Source: Gammaproteobacteria bacterium
Lineage (GTDB): Bacteria > Pseudomonadota > Gammaproteobacteria > Berkiellales > Berkiellaceae
Length of the DNA: 64,000 nt
Direction: 5' to 3'
Assembly: GCA_016191245.1 (NCBI GenBank)
Contig: JACPOY010000025.1
Span: 62,001 to 126,000 of the forward strand
In this document: positions 20,321-29,500 of the stretch, one piece after another
Numbering within the stretch: position 1 is the first letter of the stretch
Layout of the letters: each line of letters starts with the position of its first letter
Position numbers and translations under genes: made by a program
Notes under the pieces: generated by a model
Database searches by the model: none
The model's input: only the letters and a program-made list of their open reading frames with translations
What the model was told of the DNA's origin: nothing

Positions 20321-20974
20321 ATGACAATTCATACAATTGAAGAAATTATCGAAGATATCCGTCAAGGCAAAATGATAGTCATGATGGATGATGAAGATAG
20401 AGAAAATGAAGGTGATATCATTATGGCGGCAAGTCATGTGACGCCTTGGCATATTAATTTTATGGCGCGTTATGCCAGAGGCATTATTTGCTTACCCATG
20501 CCAATAGCTCGTTGCAAGCAGCTTGGGTTGCCATTAATGGTTCCCAATAGTTTTTCACATTTTATGGCCAATTTTACTGTTTCTATTGAAGCATCCACGG
20601 GAGTTACAACTGGCGTGTCTGCCCAAGATAGGGCTCATACTGTTTTAACAGCAATGAAAAAGGATGCTGTGCCTTCAGATATATCTCAACCTGGGCATGT
20701 ATTTCCCATTATGGCTCAAGACGGTGGGGTATTAGCAAGAAAGGGCCATACAGAAGCAAGCGTTGATTTAACTCAATTGGCTGGTCTCATTCCAGGGGCT
20801 GTGATTTGTGAAGTATTAAATGAAGATGGTACTATGGCGCGTCGCCCTCAGTTAGAAATCTTTGTCAAAGAACACGGACTCAAATTGGGGACGATTGAAT
20901 CTCTTATTCGCTATAGAAAAGATCGTGAATCTACACTAAAAGAGAGGATGAATTATGGAGTTGAAATTGCGTGA
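20321..20974 (+). CDS. ribB: 3,4-dihydroxy-2-butanone-4-phosphate synthase RibB (no GTP cyclohydrolase II domain)
   Basis: RibB turns ribulose 5-phosphate into the four-carbon unit used by lumazine synthase. The 217-residue product has the metal/substrate motif DDEDRENEGDIIMAA, the TTGVSAQDRAHT segment and GGVLARKGHTEASVDL. Many relatives have a RibBA fusion; here only the synthase domain and about 15 tail residues are present and the tail overlaps ribH by 20 bases. The order ribD-ribB-ribH-nusB lacks the riboflavin synthase gene often found in second place. Confidence 0.94.
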   Translation: MTIHTIEEIIEDIRQGKMIVMMDDEDRENEGDIIMAASHVTPWHINFMARYARGIICLPMPIARCKQLGLPLMVPNSFSHFMANFTVSIEASTGVTTGVSAQDRAHTVLTAMKKDAVPSDISQPGHVFPIMAQDGGVLARKGHTEASVDLTQLAGLIPGAVICEVLNEDGTMARRPQLEIFVKEHGLKLGTIESLIRYRKDRESTLKERMNYGVEIA

Positions 20975-21434
20975 ATTGAACGGAGAGTTTCATACCCCAC
21001 ATGGCAACATTGCAATTATTGCCTCACGGTTTAATGAATTTATTGTAGACAGACTCATTAATGGTGCAATAGATACTTTGGTTCGTCATGGCGTCAAAGC
21101 CAATCAAATTGATGTGATTAAAGTGCCTGGCGCTTTCGAAATCCCAATCGCTTGTCAGCAAGCGGCCCTAACTAAACGATATGCAGGGATTGTAACCTTG
21201 GGCGCAGTGATTCGAGGCGAAACAGCACACTTTGATTATGTTGCAGGGTGCTGTGCCAATGGGGTACTACAAGCACAACTTGCAACCCAAATTCCGATGA
21301 CTTTTGGTGTATTAACCACCGAATCCATTGAGCAAGCTGTAGCACGTGCAGGAAGTACGGCAGGAAATAAAGGCCAAGAGGCCGCATTGGCTTTAATTGA
21401 AATGATTAATTTATTAGGCAAAATCAATGACTAA
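20955..21434 (+). CDS. ribH: 6,7-dimethyl-8-ribityllumazine synthase RibH
   Basis: RibH condenses the butanone phosphate with the ribityl pyrimidine; it normally forms pentamers or icosahedra. The 159-residue product shows ASRFNEFIVDRLINGA, VPGAFEIPIACQQ, GAVIRGETAHFDYV with catalytic His92, and FGVLTTESIEQA. It overlaps ribB by 20 bases and nusB by 8 bases, so translational coupling is likely. Confidence 0.96.
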   Translation: MELKLRELNGEFHTPHGNIAIIASRFNEFIVDRLINGAIDTLVRHGVKANQIDVIKVPGAFEIPIACQQAALTKRYAGIVTLGAVIRGETAHFDYVAGCCANGVLQAQLATQIPMTFGVLTTESIEQAVARAGSTAGNKGQEAALALIEMINLLGKIND

Positions 21435-21894
21435 AAGAGTGCATGGTCGTCATGGTGCGCGTTGGGCTGCTTTACAAGGGCTTTACGCATGGCAACTTTC
21501 AGGTGTATCGGTTTCCAAAATTGAAATTGATTTACATGATGGAACTTTTCATTTTGAGCCTGATAATCCTGACAATAAAGTAAATATCACTTTTGATAAA
21601 GAATATTTACATGAATTGCTCACCAACATTTCAATGCAAAAAGGTGAGCTCGATGAGCTCATCTTGCCTCACCTGGATAGACCTATTGTTGAAGTTCATG
21701 CAATCGAACATGCTATTTTGTGGATTGCTATTTATGAGTTTAGAACGCGCATTGAAATACCATATAAAGTTATCATCAATGAAGCTATTTTATTAGCCAA
21801 GCAATTTGGTGCTCAAGATAGTCATAAATTTATTAATGGTGTGTTGGATAAAGCAGCAAAAGTGATTAGAGAAAAAGAATTTGCGCATTCTTAA
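21427..21894 (+). CDS. nusB: Transcription antitermination factor NusB
   Basis: NusB with NusE binds boxA RNA and supports rRNA antitermination. The 155-residue all-helical protein has ARWAALQGLYAWQLSG near the start and the C-terminal blocks AILWIAIYEFRTRIEIPYKV and EAILLAKQFGAQDSHKFING, which are family hallmarks. A segment DGTFHFEPDNPDNKVNITFD near residues 38-57 appears longer than in the E. coli protein (139 residues). Last gene of the glyA-nusB block; its stop overlaps the convergent ankyrin gene by 4 bases. Confidence 0.94.
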   Translation: MTKRVHGRHGARWAALQGLYAWQLSGVSVSKIEIDLHDGTFHFEPDNPDNKVNITFDKEYLHELLTNISMQKGELDELILPHLDRPIVEVHAIEHAILWIAIYEFRTRIEIPYKVIINEAILLAKQFGAQDSHKFINGVLDKAAKVIREKEFAHS

Positions 21895-22289
21895 GAATGC
21901 GTTTTTGCTTCTATTTTATCCCACATTGTATGCCCAAATTGATGAATAGATCTTAAATAACTTTTCATCTTACCTGAGATATATTTGGCGCGAGGATCGT
22001 TCAGAGCATGCTCTGCACAAGCGCCATTTTCTAATAACACATTTACCATTTCTAGATGGTCATGTTTGCTAGCAATCAGTAAGGGTGGGCAAAAATAGTT
22101 CCCCTGAATTTTTGCCAGACTTTCACCATGTTCAGCAAGAAAATGTTTAACCAATGACAAATTGTCTTGTATCAGTGCGCGAATAAATTGGCTAATAGTT
22201 TCTTCAGAAAATTGATGTTTTAGACGAGCAGCACTTTCTGGAAAAGCGATAATATTACCTTTATTTTTAACGTAATAAGTATTCTTCAT
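21891..22289 (-). CDS. Small ankyrin-repeat-like protein
   Basis: A protein of about 132 residues starting MKNTYYVKNKGNIIAFPESA. Residues about 35-100 look like two ankyrin repeats: helices FIRALIQDNLSLVKHFLAEHG, then PPLLIASKHDHLEMVNVLLENGA, the latter matching the usual LxxAxxxGHxxxVxxLLxxGA pattern. Such short ankyrin proteins bind other proteins and are often host-directed in intracellular bacteria; that role is inference. I chose the ATG at 22289 after a GAGGAAG site; a start 12 codons earlier (22325) is open. Confidence 0.7.
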   Translation of the reverse strand: MKNTYYVKNKGNIIAFPESAARLKHQFSEETISQFIRALIQDNLSLVKHFLAEHGESLAKIQGNYFCPPLLIASKHDHLEMVNVLLENGACAEHALNDPRAKYISGKMKSYLRSIHQFGHTMWDKIEAKTHS

Positions 22290-22455
22290 AATAGTGTGCT
22301 TCCTCGCTTTTGCTTTTGGCTTCAACTTAATATTTTAAAGCCTTTATTCCCAACGGAGAAGGTTTATCAGGTTCTGAAACGGACCGTTAGTCTTAAAAGG
22401 TTTATACTTATCATTAATTACCGAATTTTTAAGCCTAATAAGCGTTAAATGACCT

Positions 22456-23088
22456 ATGAAAATCAACAGGGCATTATGGTGTGTGGCACTTTGCTTTTGG
22501 AGTTTGTGTTTTGCAAGCGAAGTTAGGATTTTAGGACTTTTTAAAGACAAGGTGATGATAGAAATTGATGGTCAAACCCATACACTGGAAGTAGGGAAAG
22601 AATCATCTGGCATTAGATTAATTAGCGCAGATAGTAAAGGTTGTGTGCTTGAAATCAATGGAAAAGAGCAAGAGTATACAATGGGTAGCCATATTAGCAT
22701 TCGGTTTCGACCAGCTGAAAAACCCATTGTACGTATCGCTCAAGATAATGCAGGAATGTATCGCACAACAGGCTCAATTAATGGTGTGACAGTCAATTTT
22801 ATTATTGATACAGGCGCTTCCTACGTCACGATGAACGTGAACCAAGCTAAATCTTTAGGTATTGACTATCAATCCAAACCCGTTCAAGTCGAAACTGCAG
22901 GTGGCAGAGCCAAAGCCTTTCTGATTACTTTGGATCAAATATCGATAGGAGATATTCGTGTTTTTGATGTTCCTGCTGTGGTTGTCGATGGCTCTTCCCC
23001 TAAAGAGGTGTTGCTGGGAATGTCGTTTTTAAAGCGTTTGGAAATCTCAGATAATCATCAACTCATGGAGTTGAAGCAAAAATATTAA
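22456..23088 (+). CDS. Retropepsin-like aspartic protease, exported
   Basis: A 210-residue clan AA protease. A signal peptide or N-terminal anchor (ALWCVALCFWSLCFA) is followed by an SH3-like segment and then one retropepsin domain with active-site D118-TGAS (VNFIIDTGASYVTMN) and the flap-like and Gly-containing strand VLLGMSFLKRLEI. One domain per chain means it must dimerise. Bacterial relatives are membrane-linked periplasmic proteins of uncertain role (TIGR02281 type); Rickettsia APRc is a distant comparison. Stands alone. Confidence 0.85.
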   Translation: MKINRALWCVALCFWSLCFASEVRILGLFKDKVMIEIDGQTHTLEVGKESSGIRLISADSKGCVLEINGKEQEYTMGSHISIRFRPAEKPIVRIAQDNAGMYRTTGSINGVTVNFIIDTGASYVTMNVNQAKSLGIDYQSKPVQVETAGGRAKAFLITLDQISIGDIRVFDVPAVVVDGSSPKEVLLGMSFLKRLEISDNHQLMELKQKY

Positions 23089-23178
23089 TAACTTTATCAT
23101 CTAGTGTATATCCCCCTTTCTATTTTGATTTTTTTTGTTAAAATGCAGTTTGTGTTCTTAATTGGTGCAATATAAATC

Positions 23179-24477
23179 ATGCTTGGATTTTCCAAAAACA
23201 AAGAAAAAGTTAACCCAAATGCCATTACCTTAGAATCTTTGTACAAGATGAAATTTAATTTACGGCAAGTGAATAATTTATTTCGTTTGGCAGATGTAGA
23301 TATTGATCCTAATGATAAAGAATCATTTAGAGAAAATAAGGTTAATAAAGATATTTCAGCAATGTTTTTAACAGAGTTGGATGTGGTAAATAGTGTTGAT
23401 GTTAAAGTAGGTTTAATAGATGATGAGCATTCACATGAATTTATTAATTTTCAAAAGAAACTCCAACAGGTTAAAACAGAGCTTTCCCAAAAAGCCCATC
23501 CTCAAAAAATACCATTTTCAGTTATCTGGGCAGAATTAGTTAAAACCTTCTTTAAGTTTGGTAAAATATTGGATTTAGATGATAAATCAATTTTTAAATC
23601 TTGGTTAGCCTTTCGTACGGAATTAATTCAATTAATTACTGAAAATGGCCTCCAAGATAAATCGAAAGTACTAAAATGCGTTTTAAACTTTATTGGCCAA
23701 CTTGAAAAAGATGGTCATACTTTATCAGCTCGTGCTATTCATAACTTTATTTATATTGTAAGAAAGACAATGTTGGCAAACTTTGCCCGCAATAAAGAAA
23801 TGGATGCCATGGCATATGCCGTATTAGCAGGACCTTGCTTATTGTTTGCCTTAGAGCTTGAAAGCACCATGATTTTAGCAAATGCAAATACCAAGTTTGA
23901 TCCTTCATTTAAAAGTACTCGTGAATATATTCATATGAGACTCTTAATTAGCACGCTAATAGATTCTCATTTTTTTGATAAGCCCTTTGAGCCTTCTTTG
24001 TATCAATTTTTCTATCAGCATGATGCCATGCCCTCTTTAGATGCAATCGCATCTTTATCAATGTTAAATGAGCTAGATACCAGAGAACGCAGCGGTACTC
24101 AATTTCAAAATTTGCAAAGTTTAGTTGGGGGTGTCGATTTTAAAGAATCGGACATGACTGCAACGCAGCTAGAGATGGATTTAAATGAAAGATTTCAACA
24201 ACTGTTATTAACATCTTCTGGTCAAACATTGAGCCAATTTGATACAGAGCAACCCAAAGCTGAGAAAGGAGTTTCTGCATCGTTTTTAACCACCACAGGA
24301 ACTGCATTTAATGTGAAAAAGCGTGGTTCAATGGTTAAGCAAGATTCGATGTTGCCTCAGTATATGATGCAAAATGTGAGAGATATTTTCCAAGAAACCC
24401 AAAGTGAAAATATGAATCCGACAGTGCCTCAGTCACCAAGTCCGGTTTCAAAACCACAGGAAAAGCAGAAGATGTAA
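23179..24477 (+). CDS. Helical hypothetical protein with RhoGAP-like patterns
   Basis: A 432-residue protein without signal peptide or membrane segment. The first 230 residues are helical and resemble a RhoGAP domain by eye: NLFRLAD with Arg36 where RhoGAPs have GIFRxSG, ELVKTFFKFGKIL (K122, K126) where they have LLKxFLREL, and FARNKEMDAMAYAVLAGPCL where they have ENKMxxxNLAxVFGPxL. The tail from about 340 is disordered and Ser/Pro/Gln-rich, ending KPQEKQKM. No database support; a GTPase-activating effector is only a hypothesis. Confidence 0.7.
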   Translation: MLGFSKNKEKVNPNAITLESLYKMKFNLRQVNNLFRLADVDIDPNDKESFRENKVNKDISAMFLTELDVVNSVDVKVGLIDDEHSHEFINFQKKLQQVKTELSQKAHPQKIPFSVIWAELVKTFFKFGKILDLDDKSIFKSWLAFRTELIQLITENGLQDKSKVLKCVLNFIGQLEKDGHTLSARAIHNFIYIVRKTMLANFARNKEMDAMAYAVLAGPCLLFALELESTMILANANTKFDPSFKSTREYIHMRLLISTLIDSHFFDKPFEPSLYQFFYQHDAMPSLDAIASLSMLNELDTRERSGTQFQNLQSLVGGVDFKESDMTATQLEMDLNERFQQLLLTSSGQTLSQFDTEQPKAEKGVSASFLTTTGTAFNVKKRGSMVKQDSMLPQYMMQNVRDIFQETQSENMNPTVPQSPSPVSKPQEKQKM

Positions 24478-24525
24478 TTTTCCTTTTTGTGCATATGAGG
24501 AAGTTTTGAATCATATGCACGAAAT

Positions 24526-25356
24526 TCACTTTAATTTAGGTTTTGAATTTTTTTTTTTCATCACTATCCGAAAGAAACGCGGTAATAATCCAGGGAAGGA
24601 GCGACCGACAAAAACAGCTAATTTCCCAAATCCTGTAATAATACGCTCACGCTGACGCAGCCTTACAGCCTTTACAATGATTTTAGCTGTTTTATCTGCC
24701 GAGAAACGCATCCAATCTGGTAAGGAGTCGTTCTCATTTTTTTCATAAACACCCATGTTATTGATATCTCGAAACTCTGTTCTGATAAAGCCAGGACTGA
24801 TGAGGGTTACGCTAATACCATAGGGGGCTAATTCAAAAAATAAGGTCTCAGCTAATGCCGTTAATGCATATTTGCTCATGGTGTAAGGCGCATATTCAGG
24901 CAAAGTTACATGACCCAGCACACTGCCTACTATCACAAAGCGTCCTTTTGATTTTTTTAAATCCTCTAATGTTGCATACAGTGTGCGCAAGACACCCCAC
25001 ACATTGGTTTCATATTGTCGTTTAAAATCTTCGAGGGTTAAATTTTCAGCGTAGCCTTTGACCCCAAACCCTGCATTAGCAATCACCACATCAATAGTCC
25101 CTAGGGTTTGATGGACTTGGGTAACGGCGTTCGCTAAGTCATTTTCTTTGGTTACATCAGCTTTGATGGCCGCAGCTTTTCCCCCAAGCTGTTGGCAGGT
25201 AGTCACGAGCTGTTGTAGACGATCTAAGCGTCTGGCTAACAATGCTTGAAAGGCTCCTTCTTTGGCAAAGGTTTTAGCTAAGGCTTCGCCAATTCCTGAA
25301 GAAGCGCCAGTAATGAGGACGACTTTATCTTTAAAAGAACTATCATTTTTATGCAT
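24526..25356 (-). CDS. Short-chain dehydrogenase/reductase
   Basis: A 276-residue classical SDR. Seen: the NAD(P)-binding TGASSGIGEAL at 17-27, NAGFG, the catalytic Ser in VGSVLGHV, YTMSK supplying Tyr and Lys, and the PGFIRTEF segment. The C-terminal 40 residues are hydrophobic and basic (AVFVGRSFPGLLPRFFRIVM KKK), suggesting membrane association as in lipid-linked ketoreductases. Divergent from the DUF4442/DUF4166 pair with 70 bases between, so a shared lipid-related role is possible but unproven. Confidence 0.9.
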   Translation of the reverse strand: MHKNDSSFKDKVVLITGASSGIGEALAKTFAKEGAFQALLARRLDRLQQLVTTCQQLGGKAAAIKADVTKENDLANAVTQVHQTLGTIDVVIANAGFGVKGYAENLTLEDFKRQYETNVWGVLRTLYATLEDLKKSKGRFVIVGSVLGHVTLPEYAPYTMSKYALTALAETLFFELAPYGISVTLISPGFIRTEFRDINNMGVYEKNENDSLPDWMRFSADKTAKIIVKAVRLRQRERIITGFGKLAVFVGRSFPGLLPRFFRIVMKKKNSKPKLK

Positions 25357-25426
25357 TGTTTTGTTGCCAACTCATTTGTAATATAGGGAGATTATACAAT
25401 ATCTGTGACTAGGGTATAAAGGTAGC

Positions 25427-25909
25427 ATGCTAAAAACAAAATGGAATGATACATTAAAATTATGGGCCTTTGGTTTTCTCAAAGTTCCGATGATTTTTTG
25501 GTTGCGGCCTAAAATAATGACTTTAACTAAAGAGAGTGCTGTTATCAAAATATCTCTAACACGAAGAAGTAAAAATCATTTGAAATCGATGTACTTTGGC
25601 GCACTGTGTGTTGGGGCAGATGTGGCAGGTGGCATTCAAATGATGAATGTATTAGGACATGATATAAAAAAAATATCTTTTGCATTTAAAGATGCTAAGT
25701 GCGAATTTTTAAAGCGCCCAGAAGCAGATGTTTATTTTTCTTGTCATGATGGCAATCTGATTGCCCAAACAGTTCAAAAAGCCTTTCAAACTCATGAGCG
25801 TGAAAATGTTGCTGTGCAGATTGTGGCAACCACTCCTTCATTATTAGGTGATGAACCGGTGGCGCGTTTCACTTTAACTTTATCAATTAAAGAAAAAAGG
25901 GCAGCATGA
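25427..25909 (+). CDS. DUF4442 hotdog-fold (thioesterase-like) protein
   Basis: A 160-residue protein of the PaaI/DUF4442 hotdog group. The N-terminal WAFGFLKVPMIFWLRPKIM, the hotdog helix region SMYFGALCVGADVAGGIQMM and the closing strands FTLTLSIKEKRAA fit. Family members are presumed acyl thioesterases or acyl binders. An AGGT site precedes the ATG. The stop overlaps the next start by 4 bases (ATGA), so the two are coupled. Confidence 0.8.
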   Translation: MLKTKWNDTLKLWAFGFLKVPMIFWLRPKIMTLTKESAVIKISLTRRSKNHLKSMYFGALCVGADVAGGIQMMNVLGHDIKKISFAFKDAKCEFLKRPEADVYFSCHDGNLIAQTVQKAFQTHERENVAVQIVATTPSLLGDEPVARFTLTLSIKEKRAA

Positions 25910-26511
25910 GCAATGCCATTATTTTTCAGAAAATCTTTGACGAGAAATGGCAGCAGCTACCCACTGTGTTTAAGCGCCATTATGCTATCCGAGAAAATTC
26001 AGATGATAAAATAGTGGCCAAGGGAACAATATCTGTTGATTTTTCTTGGCTGATATCTTTATTTCGCCCCATTATCGCTAGTCTCAATATTTTACCGACA
26101 AAACGTGCTAAAAATATTCCCATCACGGTGATATTTACTTGTCAAAAAAAACCAACAGCATTTTGTTTTAATCGGATTTTTTATTATCCTGATAAACCGT
26201 TTGCATTTAATAGCAAGCAAATTCCCATTGGGGGAAATATAATGATTGAGATGACGGGAGGTATTTTCGGTTGGAAATGCTCATATGATTATATTAATAA
26301 CGAAGTGGTATTACATCATCATGCTTATGTCATAAAAATTTTTTCCTGGTATGTACGTATTCCTTTAGAACTAGTCATGGGAAAGTGCGAGGCCCAAGAA
26401 AAGGCTATTTCAGATTCCGCATTTCAAATGAAAGTACAATTTACCCATTTTTTGTTTGGTTTCATCTATACCTATTATGGTAAATTTGAAGTTGAACAGG
26501 TTACCGACTAA
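25906..26511 (+). CDS. DUF4166 protein
   Basis: A 201-residue protein matching the DUF4166 pattern: FDEKWQQLPTVFKRHYAIRE near the N-terminus, a central ITVIFTCQKKPTAFCFNRIFYY, and the ending HFLFGFIYTYYGKFEVEQ. The family often sits beside hotdog or SDR-type genes and its function is unknown. It is translationally coupled to the DUF4442 gene and probably works on the same lipid-like substrate (inference). Confidence 0.7.
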   Translation: MSNAIIFQKIFDEKWQQLPTVFKRHYAIRENSDDKIVAKGTISVDFSWLISLFRPIIASLNILPTKRAKNIPITVIFTCQKKPTAFCFNRIFYYPDKPFAFNSKQIPIGGNIMIEMTGGIFGWKCSYDYINNEVVLHHHAYVIKIFSWYVRIPLELVMGKCEAQEKAISDSAFQMKVQFTHFLFGFIYTYYGKFEVEQVTD

Positions 26512-26585
26512 CTCATTTTGTCATTTACATCAGCATACCCGTAAGTTATAATTCTGGCATTTTTAAGAGCCGAAATGGGGTTACA

Positions 26586-29500
26586 ATGCTATCTGGTTCT
26601 TCTGATGCGTCAACAGGCCTGCCAACAAATAAAAAACAACTGCAACAAAGGCTAATTCAACTTTGTGAAAGGATATTTGAAAGCAAAGGGATTAGCTCAG
26701 AAGCAGAGGCGGCTCTTTTTGATTTTTTGTCTCGGGCACCATTATCAAACTTAGATTTTAATGACTCTTTAGTCATGGGGCCTTGTAAGGGAGCAACAGT
26801 TTTTGCTGTATTGTCTCGCGCAGCGATGGTTGGTCGTTTGCGCTGTGTGGAAAAGGTATTAGGTGATAGTGCAGTTTTACCAAAATTAAAATTTAATGTT
26901 ATCTGCAAAAATCCTTTATTTGTGGGTGTTTCCCCGTTATATTTTCTGGGGTTTGCGGCATTAAATGGTAATGCAGGGCCTTTGCGAACCGTATTTACTG
27001 AATACCCGTTAAAAGATTTACATTTTAACGTAACTTGCCAATCTGGTCCCTATCAAGGAACCAATCTTTTATGGCTACTGGGTTTACTGGGTATCAAGGG
27101 ACAGCCAGTTTTTATTGAAGAGGTGCTGACTAAAGTACCACTGAGCAGACTTGAGCTTGATTCTACTTGTCGTAGCGGTTCAATAGACGGACTAAACGAT
27201 CCTTTTCTGGGTGAATCACTTTATCATCACATTGCGGAACTTGCGACGCAGAATAGACCACTTTGTTTGCAAAGAGTGTGGGATAAGATGTTAGAAACTC
27301 CTAATATATTCAATGCAAAAACTTTAGCAGGTCCCAACAAAGGGATGACAGTATTTCAACAAGTGCTAGAGTCAGCGGCTCGCGTAAATGCGCTTGAATT
27401 AAAAGATATTCCCAAAAAATGGTTGCCAGGTTTAATTTTTAATTCAAAAGTTCAGGGTGGACAAAGTAGAGGCACCGATGCTCTCTATTGGGCAGGAGTC
27501 CTTGCTGGAAAATCTGATCCCTCCTTCTTAGAAAAAATACTTGTGAATGTCCCATTTGAGAAATTATCGTTTCATGTTGCAAGCCAGGAACCAGCCTATC
27601 AGGGGTTAAATTTTCTATGGTGGCTTTGCTACACAGCATCAAAAAGGCGTTCAAAAGCTTTAATCAAAGTGATGGCTTCGATAAAGTTCACTCCTGAAGA
27701 ATGTAATGCAAAATGTTTAAAAGGAACGAATGTTGGCGCGACAGCGCTTTTTTGGTTAACCATGGCATGTGTCGTGGATTCGACAAATGATTTATTGACT
27801 TGCTTGGATAAAGTATTAAACGAAGAAGATATTCTTCAACTTGATTTCAATACACGATATCAGGGCGAACATAACAAAGGTACGACGCCTTTGTGGTGGA
27901 TAGCGCTGCTTGCTGCAAAAGGTCATCCGGCCATGCTCAAGCGAGTATTGAGTAAAGTACCACTGTCGAAATTAGATTTAACAGCTTGTTGCGAGGATGG
28001 TGAAAATCAGGGCTGGACGGTGATGCACTTGATTTGTGAAGCAGCAACAAGAGGGGATGATGAAAGTTTGTTGCAAATAATAAACTCAGGTCAAATGACG
28101 CCAGGTTTATTAAACACAAAGCAATTACATGGTGAACACAAAGGGATGTCGGTATTGATACAAAGTATTCAAGCCGCATCTCGTGGTCAAGAGGCAGCAT
28201 TAAGAAGTATATTTGCCATCCCCGGCATGCTAAACCAACTTGATTTTAGTGCACGATGTGAAGGTGGACCTTATCAGGGAACAAAGCCATTTTGGTGGTT
28301 GGCGCTAACAGCGGTGAATGGATATCCAGAATTTCTTGAAAAGGCGCTTGAAGAAATTGAATTTACGTTCGATGATCTCAATACAACATGCGAGGCAGGT
28401 GATTTAGAAGGCAGTAATGCATTTTATTTTATTGTTTATCTTGCAAGATTGGGGCATCCTAAGGCCTTAATACACTTTTTATCCAAAGTTCCTCTTCATA
28501 AAATAGATTTTTATAAGCAGTGTGCTAATGGTGCCAATGAAGGGATGAGCCCATTGTGGTGGTTCATTGTTTTAGCTGCTCAAGGAAATCCTGAATATCT
28601 ACAATTTATATTACAAGAGATTGATTTTTCAAAAGCGGATTTAAATATTCCCATTGAACAAGGGCGATATAAGGGAACAACGCTTTTAATGTGGATATCT
28701 GTGCTTGCGCTATTGGGCTACCAACAACCTTTATTACAAGTTTTTCGACAGGTTCCTTTATATCAGCTTAACTTTAATGCATTTTGTGAAGCGTCAATAC
28801 ATAAAGGCGTCACGGTTTTATGGACGCTTGCTGCAATTGGTTCAATTGAATTAATTAGCAGAGTATTACATGAAGTTCCCTTAACAGAATTGAATTTTAA
28901 TTCCAAAGCGCAAGCTGGCCCTAATGCAGGGATCAGTATTCTCTGGTGGCTGACATTATATGCAATCCAGGGCAATTCTCAGTTTTTAGATAAAGTATTA
29001 AATGACGTGCCTCTTACTATGTTAGATTTTACTTCGACAAGAAAAGAAGATGGCACATCCATTACAGATTTAGTAAAGGGCACACCTTTACAAAGTAAAC
29101 TGGATTTTGTCACTCACTTACAAGAGGCGATGAAGCTTGCAAGAAGAAAAAATGTAGCGCGCGATCGCAGAATATTAAAAAATCATCTTGTAGAAACAGA
29201 AAAATTAGCAGAAGCTGCTGATAAAGAGGGACATCAAGATGCCTATTTTTGGCTGGCTAGATTTTATCTTGAGCGTGAAGAACAAGAAAATTTTATTCGA
29301 GTAGCCCCTAAAATATCGCCTCATCATCAGGCAGCAAAAGATATGCAGGCTGAAGTTGAAAGAATTGAGCTTGAGATATTATCAAAACAAATGGCCAGCG
29401 CTTCTATTAAAGTAGCAGATGATGTAGAAGTTGAGCCAGATGTTCAATCTCACGACTCAAAAAATTTAACACAGACTCGATTACATGACAAAATAAGTGA

